Counted from the stretch's first letter, positions 45,245-53,430 are shown. The stretch: 64,000 nucleotides of DNA from DATDFB01 sp036522835 (GCA_036522835.1 DATDFB010000296.1:1-64000); one strand, 5' to 3'. Translations and numbers: made by a program. Notes: generated from the letters alone by a model not told the origin.

Positions 45245-46648
45245 TCAGGGCGCCGGGCCGATGGCCGCGCGGAAGCTGAAGTCGGGCGCCGGCGAGCAGC
45301 CGTTGCCGACCGCCGGCGCATCCATCTCCACGCCGAAGCGCCCCTCGGCGAACATCGACGTGACGACCCAGGCCTGGCTCTGGCGCCGGCCTCTCGTCGT
45401 CGATCCGGAGCCGTAGTTGCGCGCCGACGAGTACGCCTCCGAGCCGCCGTTGTTGAGGTTGAGGAAGAGCCATCCGGCAACGTCGCCCGAGATCGAGGGC
45501 CGCGGAAAATTCGAGGTTGTCGTCCCTTGGCTCGACGTCGCCGGCGCCACCGGTGTGAAGCAAACCAAGTTGCAGGGGGGGCCATACGTGGCGTTCTCGT
45601 GCTCGTCGAATCGGACGATGTCGGCGATCGCCATCCGGTCGTTGGACTCGTAGCCGATCGGGCACGCCGTCGGCGCGGCGAATGCCTCGCGCCAGATCTG
45701 CAGGGTCGTGTTGAACGAGTTGAGTCCTCCTTCGATGAACCGCGCCAGGAACGCCGAGGGGAGCGGCTGTCGCCGGTCCTGCGTGCGCACGGCCGCGCCG
45801 GGCGTGTAGAGGTCGTAGAACGTGTATGGCAGCTCCGTGGCCATGACGGTCCCGGCCGCTCCTCCCTCGGGAACGGCGCGGATGTGCACGAGCGGATTGC
45901 CGCCCGCGTAGTTGCCGGTGGCGGGATTCGGGTTGAGATGCTGGTAGTCGCCGAGGAGCACGTTGTCGAAGAGGATCTCCCCGTTGAAGTAGAGCGGCGA
46001 CAGCGGCGAGGTGGCGTTGCAGTTCGCGACGACGTCGATGGTCGCGTAGCCGACGGCGTCCTGGCCGTGATTGTTCGAGCCGACGTTCTTCATGATCGCG
46101 CAGTCAGGACGGCTGATCGTTCCGGTGGTGAACGCCGAGCGCAGCTCGGCGAGCAGGGCCGCGTCGATCGCGCCTGGATTGCTCGCGCACGTCGTCGCCG
46201 CGTCGGCGAGGAAGTGCGGGTTCTGGTCGTTCTGGAACGGCTGCGAGCCGGAGACTTGATTCCGCGGGACGGCCGTCCGGTTCGACGTGCCGGGCGAGGC
46301 TCCCGGTGCAATGACGCCGCGCGCGAAGACGTCCCCCAGGTTGATCGACTGCACGTCATAGCCGGTCAGGAAGATGTTGAACGTCAGCATCGGATACGCC
46401 CAGTCGGTCCAGAGCGTCACGCGCGCGATCTGCGGCTGCGGCGTGGTGTTCTGGACGGTGAAGAGCGTCGTGTGCGCCGTCGTCGAGGGCGATTGAAAGT
46501 CGACGTCGAAGTACGGCAGCAGCAGCGTTGCTGACGGAAGCAGCGAGATGTCGCAGGAGTCGTCGTTGGCGGTCGTGGCCGGGCCGGCGCCGAGCGCGGA
46601 GGCGGAGACGAAAAGGAGCACAGCGAAGCAACGCATCGGCTGGCTCAT
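45245..46648 (-). CDS. NDDSCD-family secreted protein, paralogue 2
   Basis: 467 residues from the ATG at 46648 (MSQPMRCFAVLLFVSASALG), which overlaps the upstream stop; MRCF four codons later would also be possible and matches the start of paralogue 1. Blocks: NDDSCDISLLPSATLLLPYF, TLWTDWAYPMLTFNIFLTGY, GDVFARGVIAPGASPGTS, GYATIDVVANC, LVHIRAVPEGGAAG, LPYTFYDLYTPG, IVRFDEHENATY, SGDVAGWLFLNLNNGGSEAY, RQSQAWVVTSMFAEGR and AVGNGCSPAP. It is most like paralogue 1. Function unknown. Confidence 0.84.
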   Translation of the reverse strand: MSQPMRCFAVLLFVSASALGAGPATTANDDSCDISLLPSATLLLPYFDVDFQSPSTTAHTTLFTVQNTTPQPQIARVTLWTDWAYPMLTFNIFLTGYDVQSINLGDVFARGVIAPGASPGTSNRTAVPRNQVSGSQPFQNDQNPHFLADAATTCASNPGAIDAALLAELRSAFTTGTISRPDCAIMKNVGSNNHGQDAVGYATIDVVANCNATSPLSPLYFNGEILFDNVLLGDYQHLNPNPATGNYAGGNPLVHIRAVPEGGAAGTVMATELPYTFYDLYTPGAAVRTQDRRQPLPSAFLARFIEGGLNSFNTTLQIWREAFAAPTACPIGYESNDRMAIADIVRFDEHENATYGPPCNLVCFTPVAPATSSQGTTTSNFPRPSISGDVAGWLFLNLNNGGSEAYSSARNYGSGSTTRGRRQSQAWVVTSMFAEGRFGVEMDAPAVGNGCSPAPDFSFRAAIGPAP

Positions 46649-48105
46649 GGCGTCGGATTCGCCGCCGGGCCGATCGGCGCTTTGGCCGAGAGATCGGGCG
46701 CCGGCGAGCAGCCGTTGCCGGCCGCCAGCGCGTCCATCTCCACCGCATAGCGTCCCTCGGCGAACATCGACGTCACCACCCACGCCTGGCTTTGGCGCGC
46801 TCCGCGCGTGGTCGTGCCGAAGCGATAGTTCCCGCGCGCCGACGAGTACGCGCTCGAGCCGCCGTTGTTCAGATTGAGAAAAAGCCAACCGGCGACGTCG
46901 CCCGACGCTGACATCGGCGGCCACAGAGTCGTATTCGCCGCCGATACCGCTACCGCGGTCCCGGTTCCCGGACGCCCCGGCGGGCACAGAGTGCTGCAGG
47001 ACAAGGAGACGACCGTCGCGTTCTCGTGCTCGTCGAAACGAACGGCCTCGGCGATCTCGAGATTCGAATTGCTGCGATACGGCATCGGGCACGCCGCCGG
47101 AGCGGCGAACGCCTCGCGCCAGATCTTGAAATTCGTGTTGAAGGCGTTCGTTCCCCCGTTGATGAAGCGCGGCATGAACGTCGACGGCAGCGGCTGGCGC
47201 CGGTCCGCCGTCCGCGTCGTACCGGCGGTGTAGAGGTCATAGAACGTGAACGGCAACGTGGTCGGGAAGGACTGGCCGGCCGCGCCTCCTTCCGGCACGG
47301 CACGGATATGCACGAGCGGATTTCCGCCGGCGTAGTTTCCGGTCGAGGGGTTTGGATTGACGTCCTGGCTGTCGCCGGTGAGAACGTTGTCGTAGAGCAT
47401 CTCGGCGAAGTAGTGCGATCCGATCGGCGTTTCGCTGTCGCAGTTCGCCATGACGTCGATCGTGGCGTAGCCGACCGCGTTCGCGTGCGGATAGCCGACG
47501 TCTGTCACGGCCGCGGCGCAGCCGGGCGCGCTGATCCGTCCCGTGGTGAACACAGTCTGCAGGTCGGCCGTCAATGCGGCGCCGAGGGATCCGGGATTGC
47601 TGCTGCACGTGACCGCGGCGTCGGGGAGGAAGTGCGGATTCGCGTTGTTGGGGGCCGGCTGCGTGCCCGGATGGGAGCCGGGTAAAGCATTCTGCGGGTT
47701 GTCCGGCACGGTCGTTTTGTTCGATGTTCCACCAGTGCCCGGCGCAACGCCCGGCGCGATCACGCCGCGCGCGAAGACGTCGTACATGTTGATGCCCTGA
47801 ACGTCGTAGCCGGTCAGGAAGATGTTGAACGTCAGCATCGGATACGACCAGTCCGTCCAGAGCGTGACGCGGGCGATCTGCGGCATGGCCGTCGTGTTCT
47901 GGACCGTGAAGAGCGTCGTCCGCGCCGTCGTGGCCGGCGATCGGAAATCGACTTCGAAGTGGGGCAGAAGGAGCGTCGCCGCGGGGAACAGCGAGATGTC
48001 GCAGGAGTCGTCGTTGTCGGTCGTCGCCGGCTTGACGGCCGTGAATGTGCCGGCGGCGGCAGTGGTGGCCAGGAGAGCGGCGAGGATCAGCGCGAAGCAA
48101 CGCAT
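46645..48105 (-). CDS. NDDSCD-family secreted protein, paralogue 1
   Basis: 486 residues, first intact gene of the operon. Signal peptide MRCFALILAALLATTAAAG. It shares DNDDSCDISLFPAATLLLPH, ARVTLWTDWSYPMLTFNIFL, GYDVQGINMYDVFARGVIAP, PHANAVGYATIDVMANC, MLYDNVLTGDSQD, LVHIRAVPEGGAAGQ, LPFTFYDLYTAG, DRRQPLPSTFMPRFI, EAVRFDEHENATVV, SGDVAGWLFLNLNNGGSSAY and AAGNGCSPAP with paralogue 2. Its 5' region (48101-48133) is repeated exactly at the 5' end of the decayed copy upstream. Confidence 0.84.
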   Translation of the reverse strand: MRCFALILAALLATTAAAGTFTAVKPATTDNDDSCDISLFPAATLLLPHFEVDFRSPATTARTTLFTVQNTTAMPQIARVTLWTDWSYPMLTFNIFLTGYDVQGINMYDVFARGVIAPGVAPGTGGTSNKTTVPDNPQNALPGSHPGTQPAPNNANPHFLPDAAVTCSSNPGSLGAALTADLQTVFTTGRISAPGCAAAVTDVGYPHANAVGYATIDVMANCDSETPIGSHYFAEMLYDNVLTGDSQDVNPNPSTGNYAGGNPLVHIRAVPEGGAAGQSFPTTLPFTFYDLYTAGTTRTADRRQPLPSTFMPRFINGGTNAFNTNFKIWREAFAAPAACPMPYRSNSNLEIAEAVRFDEHENATVVSLSCSTLCPPGRPGTGTAVAVSAANTTLWPPMSASGDVAGWLFLNLNNGGSSAYSSARGNYRFGTTTRGARQSQAWVVTSMFAEGRYAVEMDALAAGNGCSPAPDLSAKAPIGPAANPTP

Positions 48106-48133
48106 CGCCCTGCATTACGGACGCGCCGCGCGC
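48101..48133. repeat. 33-bp direct repeat at the 5' end of paralogue 1
   Basis: CGCATCGCCCTGCATTACGG followed by ACGCGCCGCGCGC. The exact copy is at 48584-48616, in both cases spanning the start codon and leader of an NDDSCD-family gene. It marks a tandem duplication that carried the upstream region along. Confidence 0.85.
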
Positions 48134-48148
48134 AGCGTCGGTGCGCGT

Positions 48149-48588
48149 TTACGTCGTCGGGTTCGCCGCCGGCCCGATTGGCGCCTTCGCTTCCGGCGCC
48201 GGCGTGCAGCCGTTGCCGAGCGCCGTCGCCGGGAGATCGAAGCCCCAGGCATCGCGGCCCGCCCACGGCACTTCCTTCGGTTTCGCCGAGGGAGTCGAAG
48301 GAATCGCCGGTCTAATCGGGCGAGGCAGCGTTTTTCGCGGCGCACTCGGCGACGACGTCGATCGTCGCGTAACCGATGGCATTCGCGTGCACGCCGCCCA
48401 CCGGCGTCGCCGCACAGGTCGTGCTCCTTGTAGCCGGTGAGGAAGAGCGGGAAGGAGACGGCCGGAAACGACTGTCGGTGCAGGGCGAGGTCGCAACTGT
48501 CGTCGTTGTTCGTCGTGGTCGGGCGGATCGGCGACGTGGCGGCCGACGCCGTGGCGGCGACGAGCAGCAGCAGCGCGAAGCAGCGCAT
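48149..48588 (-). pseudogene. Decayed fifth NDDSCD-family copy
   Basis: It starts with an intact signal peptide (MRCFALLLLVAATASAA) and NNDDSCDLALHRQSFPAVSF, then FPLFLTGYKEHDLCGD. VGGVHANAIGYATIDVVAEC follows in a second frame, and ALGNGCTPAPEAKAPIGPAA in a third. Large blocks present in the 460-490-residue relatives are missing. It is about 440 bp against 1,460 bp in paralogue 1. Several deletions and frameshifts make it a clear relic. Confidence 0.85.
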
Positions 48589-48616
48589 CGCCCTGCATTA
48601 CGGACGCGCCGCGCGC
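48584..48616. repeat. 33-bp direct repeat at the 5' end of the decayed copy
   Basis: Exact match to 48101-48133, in the same position relative to the start codon. Confidence 0.85.
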
Positions 48617-48623
48617 GCCGCCG

Positions 48624-49073
48624 CTACTTCCGATTCAAATCCGCGAGCACTTCCTCGGCGTGCCGCGCCGGCTCGACCTTCTTGTAGATCTTCCGGATCC
48701 GCCCGTCCGGGCCGATCCAATACGTCGTCCGCGTCACGCCCCAGGTGCGCCGGCCGTCGAGGTTCTTCTCCTTCCACACGCCGTACATCTTGGCCACGTC
48801 GGCGGTGGCGTCGGAGAGGAGCGGGAAGTTGAACTTCTCCTGCGAGTCGAGCAAGCCGGTCGACACGCCGAGCACCGCGGCGTGCGCTTTGGAGATGTCG
48901 GACTCGTGCTCCTGGAACGAGCGCGCCTGATCGGCCGGGTCGTCGTTCGGATAGAAGTAGAGGATCACGTCCTGCCCGCGGAACTGCCCCAGCGACACGT
49001 CCTTGCCGCGCGTGGAAGGGAGGCGGAAGTCGGGGGCAAGGTCGCCGATTTTGGGCTCGTAGAAGTCTTGCAT
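48624..49073 (-). CDS. Peroxiredoxin-fold (BCP/AhpC-TSA) protein lacking cysteine
   Basis: 149 residues, typical BCP length. The thioredoxin-like fold signature is plain: IGDLAPDFRLPSTRGKDVSL, DVILYFYPNDDPADQARSFQ, LGVSTGLLDSQEKFNFPLLS, DVAKMYGVW, RTTYWIGPDGRIRKIYKKVE. In active BCP enzymes the second block reads PGCTKEAC with the peroxidatic cysteine; here it is DPADQARSF, and no cysteine occurs anywhere in the protein. Thiol peroxidase activity is therefore not expected. It could be a binding, chaperone-like or otherwise re-purposed member. It follows the decayed NDDSCD copy on the same strand (36 bp away). Confidence 0.88.
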   Translation of the reverse strand: MQDFYEPKIGDLAPDFRLPSTRGKDVSLGQFRGQDVILYFYPNDDPADQARSFQEHESDISKAHAAVLGVSTGLLDSQEKFNFPLLSDATADVAKMYGVWKEKNLDGRRTWGVTRTTYWIGPDGRIRKIYKKVEPARHAEEVLADLNRK

Positions 49074-49082
49074 TCAGTCTCC

Positions 49083-49153
49083 GGGGTGACGGGTCACAGA
49101 TGACAGGTCACAGGTGAGTGCCTCTGAGGAAGCCACCTGTCACCCGTTACCTG
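49083..49153. repeat. Imperfect palindromic intergenic repeat
   Basis: GTGACGGGTCACAGATGACA and GGTCACAGGTG on one side, CCACCTGTCACCCGTTACC on the other, can pair imperfectly. It fills most of the 84 bp between the aspartate-semialdehyde-dehydrogenase-like gene and the peroxiredoxin-fold gene. It may be a dispersed repeat or act as a terminator. Confidence 0.45.
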
Positions 49154-49157
49154 CACC

Positions 49158-50156
49158 CTAATTCGTCACCCCACTCGCAAACAGCACCTTCTCCGCGATC
49201 AGCACCGCGTTCAGCGCCGCGCTGCGGCGGAGATTATCGCAAACGGCCCAGACCCAGAATCCGCCGTTGATCGCCGGGTCGCGGCGCACTTCGGCGACCA
49301 GCACCTCGTCCCGTCCTGCCGCGTCGATCGTGCCGAATTGCTCGTCCCCCTCGGGCAGCGCAATGGCGGCGTTCGCCCGCAGCGTCTCCTCGATCTCGCG
49401 CGTCTCCAGCTCCTCCTCCGTCTTCACGAACAGGGAGAACGTGTGGCCGTGAAAGATCGTCCCCTGCGTGATCAGCAGCGCCATCTGCGTGCGCACGTCG
49501 ATCAGCGCCCGGATCTGCGAGACGATGAGCTCCTCGTTGCGCTCGAGCGCCGGGTAGAGATTGAACGCCAGCTGGCGGTCGAACACCGCTTTCGGGACGC
49601 TGTGCACGTTCAAGACGCTGATCGTCTGCTGTGCCAGCTCCTCGACGCCGGCCTGCTCGAACTCCGAGGCCGGCTGCACCACCGTGGCGGCGCAGAGCTC
49701 CACGCGCCCGAGCTGCGCGATCTGGTGCAGCACCAGCGCGATCGGAATGGCCACCGGGTGCGGCGACACCACCACGCGCTCGCTGCCGTCGAGCTGCTCG
49801 AGGTTCACGCCCGCCACCGCGAGGCGCGCCTCCTCCACCGTCGTCGGCTGCGAGAGGTCGACGGCGATGAAGCGGTCGTCGCCGGCGCGCAGCAGCCACT
49901 CCCGATTCTCCTCGGCCGGGCCGCAGAAGAAAACGAGGTCGAGATCTTCGAGCTCGTCGTCCGACACCGGCTGCACGTACACCGGCTCGCCATCCGCCTC
50001 GGTCAACGCGCCGGCGCTCTCGCCCGTGGCCAGCAGCACCGTCTTCGCCAGCGGAAACGAGCGCTCGCGGAGAATCGTCTGGATCTCCGTGCCGACGAGC
50101 GTCAAGGGATTGACGATGCCGATGCGATAGCCGGCGGCGTGCTTTGGCTCGGGCAT
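49158..50156 (-). CDS. Aspartate-semialdehyde dehydrogenase-like protein (Usg type), no catalytic Cys
   Basis: 332 residues. The N-terminal NAD(P)-binding part YRIGIVNPLTLVGTEIQTIL, LDLVFFCGPAEENREW and the C-terminal dimerisation/catalytic domain (PASEFEQAGVEELAQQT, FNLYPALE, FHGHTFSLFVKTEEE, WVWAVCDNLRRSAALNAVLI) fit the ASADH/Usg family. In ASADH the motif NPNCST supplies the nucleophile; here the same place reads SPHPVAIPIAL, so the enzyme should not form the thioester. Usg proteins of other bacteria lack this Cys as well. ATG overlaps the pssA stop by one base (TGATG). A regulatory or structural role is possible; function unknown. Confidence 0.85.
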   Translation of the reverse strand: MPEPKHAAGYRIGIVNPLTLVGTEIQTILRERSFPLAKTVLLATGESAGALTEADGEPVYVQPVSDDELEDLDLVFFCGPAEENREWLLRAGDDRFIAVDLSQPTTVEEARLAVAGVNLEQLDGSERVVVSPHPVAIPIALVLHQIAQLGRVELCAATVVQPASEFEQAGVEELAQQTISVLNVHSVPKAVFDRQLAFNLYPALERNEELIVSQIRALIDVRTQMALLITQGTIFHGHTFSLFVKTEEELETREIEETLRANAAIALPEGDEQFGTIDAAGRDEVLVAEVRRDPAINGGFWVWAVCDNLRRSAALNAVLIAEKVLFASGVTN

Positions 50157-50950
50157 CAGTGCGTCTCGACCGCCGGCTGCAATTCATCGGGATTCGACGG
50201 CGGCGGGAAAGCGATCGACCAGAGCCGCAGCAGCGGCCCCGAGGCGAGGTAGCCGATCGAGCCGACGAAGAGAAACTCGCGCGGCCAGAAGGCGAAGATC
50301 CCGAGCACCAGCGCGATCGCCACGATCGCCAGCAGCGACCGCTCGCGCTTGAAGTAGAGCCCTTTCTGGCTGCGCCACCGGATCGGCGAGACCATGGCGA
50401 AGGCGACGGCCACCGTCAGCACCACGATCACCATGGCGAAGCGATCGTTCGTCACGGGCGACGGCGCGTAATAGATGATCGACGCCAAGGTCAGCGCGCC
50501 CGCGGGGCTCGGCAGCCCGACGAAGTAGCGGTGATCGGTCTTCCCCGCCATCACGTTGAAGCGCGCCAGGCGCAGCGACACCGCCACGAGGAAGACGAAC
50601 GCCACCCCCGCGCCGATGCGCAGGTCGTGCAGCCCCCAGCAATAGACCAGCACCGCCGGCGCCGCGCCGAAGGTGACGACGTCGGCGATCGAGTCGTACT
50701 CCTTGCCGAAGTCGCTCGTGGCGTTGAGCGCCCGGGCCAGCAGGCCGTCGAACGTGTCGAACACGGCGGCGATGAAGAGCGACAGGCATGCCGTCTCGAA
50801 GAGGTGCACGGCCACGTCCGTCCGCCCCTCGGCCATCTCCCCGACCGCGCGCGCGCTGGAGACGATGGCCCGGAAGCCGAAGAAGATGTTCAGCATCGTC
50901 ATCAGCGTCGGGATGATGTAGACGCCGCGGCGGAGGTTGGGCCGCTTCAT
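50156..50950 (-). CDS. pssA: CDP-diacylglycerol-serine O-phosphatidyltransferase
   Basis: 264 residues, integral membrane. It makes phosphatidylserine from CDP-diacylglycerol and serine. The CDP-alcohol phosphatidyltransferase signature DxxDGxxARx8GxxxDxxxD is complete (DTFDGLLARAL...FGKEYDSIAD). About seven to eight hydrophobic helices are present, e.g. IIPTLMTMLNIFFGF and AFVFLVAVSLRLARF. YFVGLPSPAGAL is typical of the PssA subclass. The start at 50950 overlaps the psd stop (ATGA), so psd and pssA are coupled; the product of PssA is the substrate of Psd. Confidence 0.93.
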   Translation of the reverse strand: MKRPNLRRGVYIIPTLMTMLNIFFGFRAIVSSARAVGEMAEGRTDVAVHLFETACLSLFIAAVFDTFDGLLARALNATSDFGKEYDSIADVVTFGAAPAVLVYCWGLHDLRIGAGVAFVFLVAVSLRLARFNVMAGKTDHRYFVGLPSPAGALTLASIIYYAPSPVTNDRFAMVIVVLTVAVAFAMVSPIRWRSQKGLYFKRERSLLAIVAIALVLGIFAFWPREFLFVGSIGYLASGPLLRLWSIAFPPPSNPDELQPAVETH

Positions 50951-51594
50951 GCCGGCTCTCCGATCTCCGCGATCACGGTGATGCCGACCTTCACCTTGTC
51001 GCGCATGCCCACTTTGATGTTGGCGTCGGGCGGGAAGAACATGTCGACGCGCGAGCCGAACTTGATCATGCCGACGCGCTCGCCGCGCACGACCTCGTCG
51101 CCTTCTTTTTTGTCGAAGACGATGCGCCGCGCCAAAAGCCCGGCGATCTGCTTGAAGGCCACGCGGCCGCCGTGCGAGTCCTCGATCACCACGAGGTTCT
51201 GCTCGTTCTCCGCCGACGACTTCTCCGCGAAGGCGGCGATTTTCTTTCCGGGGTTGTAGCGGTAGTGCACGATCCTGCCGCTGATCGGCGCGCGGTTGAC
51301 GTGCACGTCGAACACCGACATGAAGATGCTGACCTGCTTGGTCAGCCCCTGCCAGACCTCGCCGTCCGGCACGTCCTTGATCTGCACGACCGTGCCGTCC
51401 GCAGGCGAGAGGACGTCGATGTGCCGCTCGGAGCCGGCGCGGTGCGGGTCGCGGAAGAAGTTGAGGAGGAAGAGGAAGACGAGCGCCAGGACGGCGCCGG
51501 CGATCCACCACTGAATGAGAAACGCCGCCGTCGCGAGGATCGCGACGGGCACGATGAAGATCCACCCCTCGGCTGCCAGTCGTATGCGCGGCAT
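50947..51594 (-). CDS. psd: Phosphatidylserine decarboxylase, short (archaeal/ Gram-positive-like) form
   Basis: 215 residues. It decarboxylates phosphatidylserine to phosphatidylethanolamine. Two N-terminal helices (IFIVPVAILATAAFLIQWW, AVLALVFLFLLNFF) are followed by FFRDP, the catalytic region VLSPADGTVV, FMSVFDVHVNRAPISGRI, and the autocleavage site GS in MIKFGSRVDMF, where Ser becomes the pyruvoyl group. The length and FGS rather than LGST are typical of the short class. First gene of the psd-pssA-ASADH-like operon. Confidence 0.94.
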   Translation of the reverse strand: MPRIRLAAEGWIFIVPVAILATAAFLIQWWIAGAVLALVFLFLLNFFRDPHRAGSERHIDVLSPADGTVVQIKDVPDGEVWQGLTKQVSIFMSVFDVHVNRAPISGRIVHYRYNPGKKIAAFAEKSSAENEQNLVVIEDSHGGRVAFKQIAGLLARRIVFDKKEGDEVVRGERVGMIKFGSRVDMFFPPDANIKVGMRDKVKVGITVIAEIGEPA

Positions 51595-51615
51595 GGAACG
51601 ACGATTAAAGCAGAA

Positions 51616-51649
51616 ATCCTGGCGGCAATCGCGCGATCACCGCCAGGAT
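51616..51649. terminator. Perfect 10-bp stem hairpin between DUF465 gene and psd
   Basis: ATCCTGGCGG at 51616-51625 pairs with CCGCCAGGAT at 51640-51649. The loop holds a second small palindrome (ATCGCGCGAT). It is placed 29 bp after the DUF465 stop and 22 bp before the psd start. No T-run follows, so termination is possible but not proven; it may also belong to a dispersed repeat. Confidence 0.5.
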
Positions 51650-51677
51650 CTCGGATTTCTGATCTTGGATTGCTGAG

Positions 51678-51914
51678 TTAGGCGACGGCGTGCTCCGACT
51701 CGTACGAGCGGATCCGCTCCGCCATCTGGTCCTTCAGATGCAGCTTGCGTTTCTTCAACGTTTTCTCTTCGAGCTCTTCGTCGACCGTCACCTCTCGCTT
51801 GCCCGAGAGCTCCGACAGCCGCGACTCGCACGAATGGTGCTCTTCGATCCACTTCCGGAACTCTTCGTCCTCGCTGCTGAGAATCCGTTGAATCTCCGCG
51901 GTTCGATTGGACAT
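51678..51914 (-). CDS. DUF465 (YdcH-like) small coiled-coil protein
   Basis: 78 residues from ATG 51914, with a strong AGGAGG ribosome-binding site. The pattern of a short helix (FRKWIEEHHSCESRLSEL) followed by a second charged helix (EELEEKTLKKRKLHLKDQMA) is that of DUF465, whose members have no firmly known role. Upstream in-frame codons exist, but the Shine-Dalgarno decides this start. It is divergent from the glycosyltransferase gene (67 bp). Confidence 0.85.
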   Translation of the reverse strand: MSNRTAEIQRILSSEDEEFRKWIEEHHSCESRLSELSGKREVTVDEELEEKTLKKRKLHLKDQMAERIRSYESEHAVA

Positions 51915-51981
51915 CAAGCTTTTCCTCCTTTGATGGTCCGGTTCGCAAGGGCGATTGTAGACCTTTACAATCCCCTGCCGC

Positions 51982-53430
51982 ATGCCGCTTTCCCGCCGCC
52001 TCGCCGAGGCCGCCGTTTGCCTCGTGGCGCTCTCGACTCTCATCACCCCGTTCCGGCGCGACCTCTTCGTCGGCGACGAGACCAAGTACGCCCAGGTCAT
52101 TCGCGAAATGCGCGCCACCGGCGCGTTTTTCCTGCCGACGCTGGGGGGGCAGCCATTCACCCATAAGCCTCCTATCCACTTCTGGCTCATCGACTTACTG
52201 ACGTTCCCCTTAGGCGTCTATTCGATGTGGGCGTTCGTCCTGCCGTCGCTCCTGGCGTTCGCGCTGCTGCTGGGTTTGTTGTGGCGGCGCGGCGGCCCGA
52301 TGGCCGCGTTCGTCTGCGGGACGTCGTTCCTCATCTGGGGCTCGGCGCAGTCGGCGCGGATGGACGTGTCGTTCACGCTGCTGATCGCGTACGGGCTCAT
52401 CCGTCTCGAGGATTTCTTCGAGCACGACGACTTTCGCGCCCTGCTCGCCTGCGCGGCCGCGCTCGGCGTGGCGACGCTGATCAAAGGTCCGATGGCGCCG
52501 GTGATCGGCCTCGTGCTGTTCGCTCTGGAGTGGTGGCGCCGCCGCCGCGTGCCGCGCGGGAACTACCTGCCGGCAATCGCGGCGCTCGTGCTGATCCCGC
52601 TGGCCTGGCTCGTCCCGGCGATGCTCCTCGGCGGCCACGCCTACACGCGCGAGGTGATCGTGAAGCAGACCGTCGGGCGGGCAGTGGCGACGTGGGTCCA
52701 CTCCGCGCCGCCGTGGTACTACGTTCTGCACCTGCCGGCGACGCTCTTCCCGTGGTTCTTCCTCGCCGTTGCGGCCGTAATCGCGCGCCGCTGGTCGTTC
52801 CTGACGAACTGGATTCTCGCGGTGCTCGTGCCGTACTCGCTCCTGGCGTCGAAGCTCGACGTCTACATGATGGCCATGATCCCCGCCCTAGCGCTGCTGA
52901 GTGTGGAGTGCGGCGGCCATGCCGCCGCTCGATGCCGCGTCGCGAACGCGATCGCAGCATCGATCCTGACCCTCTTCGTCGCCGGCGTCTTCTTCAACGT
53001 TCCCGACGTCCCGATCCACGGCCTCTGCATCGCCACCGCGATTGCGGGCGTCATCGCCTTGATCCTCGTTCTTCGATCGTCGTTTGCAACGGGCACGATC
53101 GCCGTCGGCCTCGCCTCGCTCGTCCCTCTGCTCTACACCGCCGTCGCCCTCATGCCCCAGGTCAACGAGCTCGCCTCCACCCGCCCCCTCGTGCGCGCGC
53201 TCGTCCGCCAGCAGGTCCCCGGCGACCAGATCACGCTCTATTGGTGCCCATATCTCTGGACGCGCGACATGCCGCGCGACCTCGAGCGCGTCACCTACGC
53301 GGATGAGCTGCAGACGGTGCGCACGCCGGTGCTCGCGATTGCCCGCGCGAAAGCGCCGGCGCTCCCGGGTTTCCAACGCGTCGACGAGCTGAAGATGATC
53401 GGAAAGTGGTTCGATGTCTATCGACGCTAA
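51982..53430 (+). CDS. ArnT/PMT-like glycosyltransferase (GT-C fold, GT39/83)
   Basis: 482 residues, polytopic inner-membrane protein with about ten to twelve helices. It is expected to transfer a sugar from a polyprenyl carrier. The first periplasmic loop has GDETKYAQVIREM (the catalytic acidic residue of the DExxY motif), and FTHKPPIHFW and TLIKGP are hallmarks of ArnT-type enzymes. The substrate (lipid A, protein or other glycan) is not evident. An odd segment ECGGHAAARCRVAN in a helical region (residues 309-322) is encoded by a short palindrome (52910-52928). It overlaps the PAP2 gene by 17 bp, suggesting joint action in lipid-linked sugar metabolism. Confidence 0.87.
   Translation: MPLSRRLAEAAVCLVALSTLITPFRRDLFVGDETKYAQVIREMRATGAFFLPTLGGQPFTHKPPIHFWLIDLLTFPLGVYSMWAFVLPSLLAFALLLGLLWRRGGPMAAFVCGTSFLIWGSAQSARMDVSFTLLIAYGLIRLEDFFEHDDFRALLACAAALGVATLIKGPMAPVIGLVLFALEWWRRRRVPRGNYLPAIAALVLIPLAWLVPAMLLGGHAYTREVIVKQTVGRAVATWVHSAPPWYYVLHLPATLFPWFFLAVAAVIARRWSFLTNWILAVLVPYSLLASKLDVYMMAMIPALALLSVECGGHAAARCRVANAIAASILTLFVAGVFFNVPDVPIHGLCIATAIAGVIALILVLRSSFATGTIAVGLASLVPLLYTAVALMPQVNELASTRPLVRALVRQQVPGDQITLYWCPYLWTRDMPRDLERVTYADELQTVRTPVLAIARAKAPALPGFQRVDELKMIGKWFDVYRR

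Noticed and set aside
43725..48105. The NDDSCD family as collagen- or pilin-like proteins
   Set aside because: No Gly-x-y repeats, no type IV pilin N-terminus and no prepilin peptidase site; only ordinary signal peptides are seen.
51595..51677. The hairpin region as a riboswitch for psd
   Set aside because: Only a simple stem with a small palindromic loop; no known riboswitch core, and the position suits a terminator of the DUF465 gene or a dispersed repeat.
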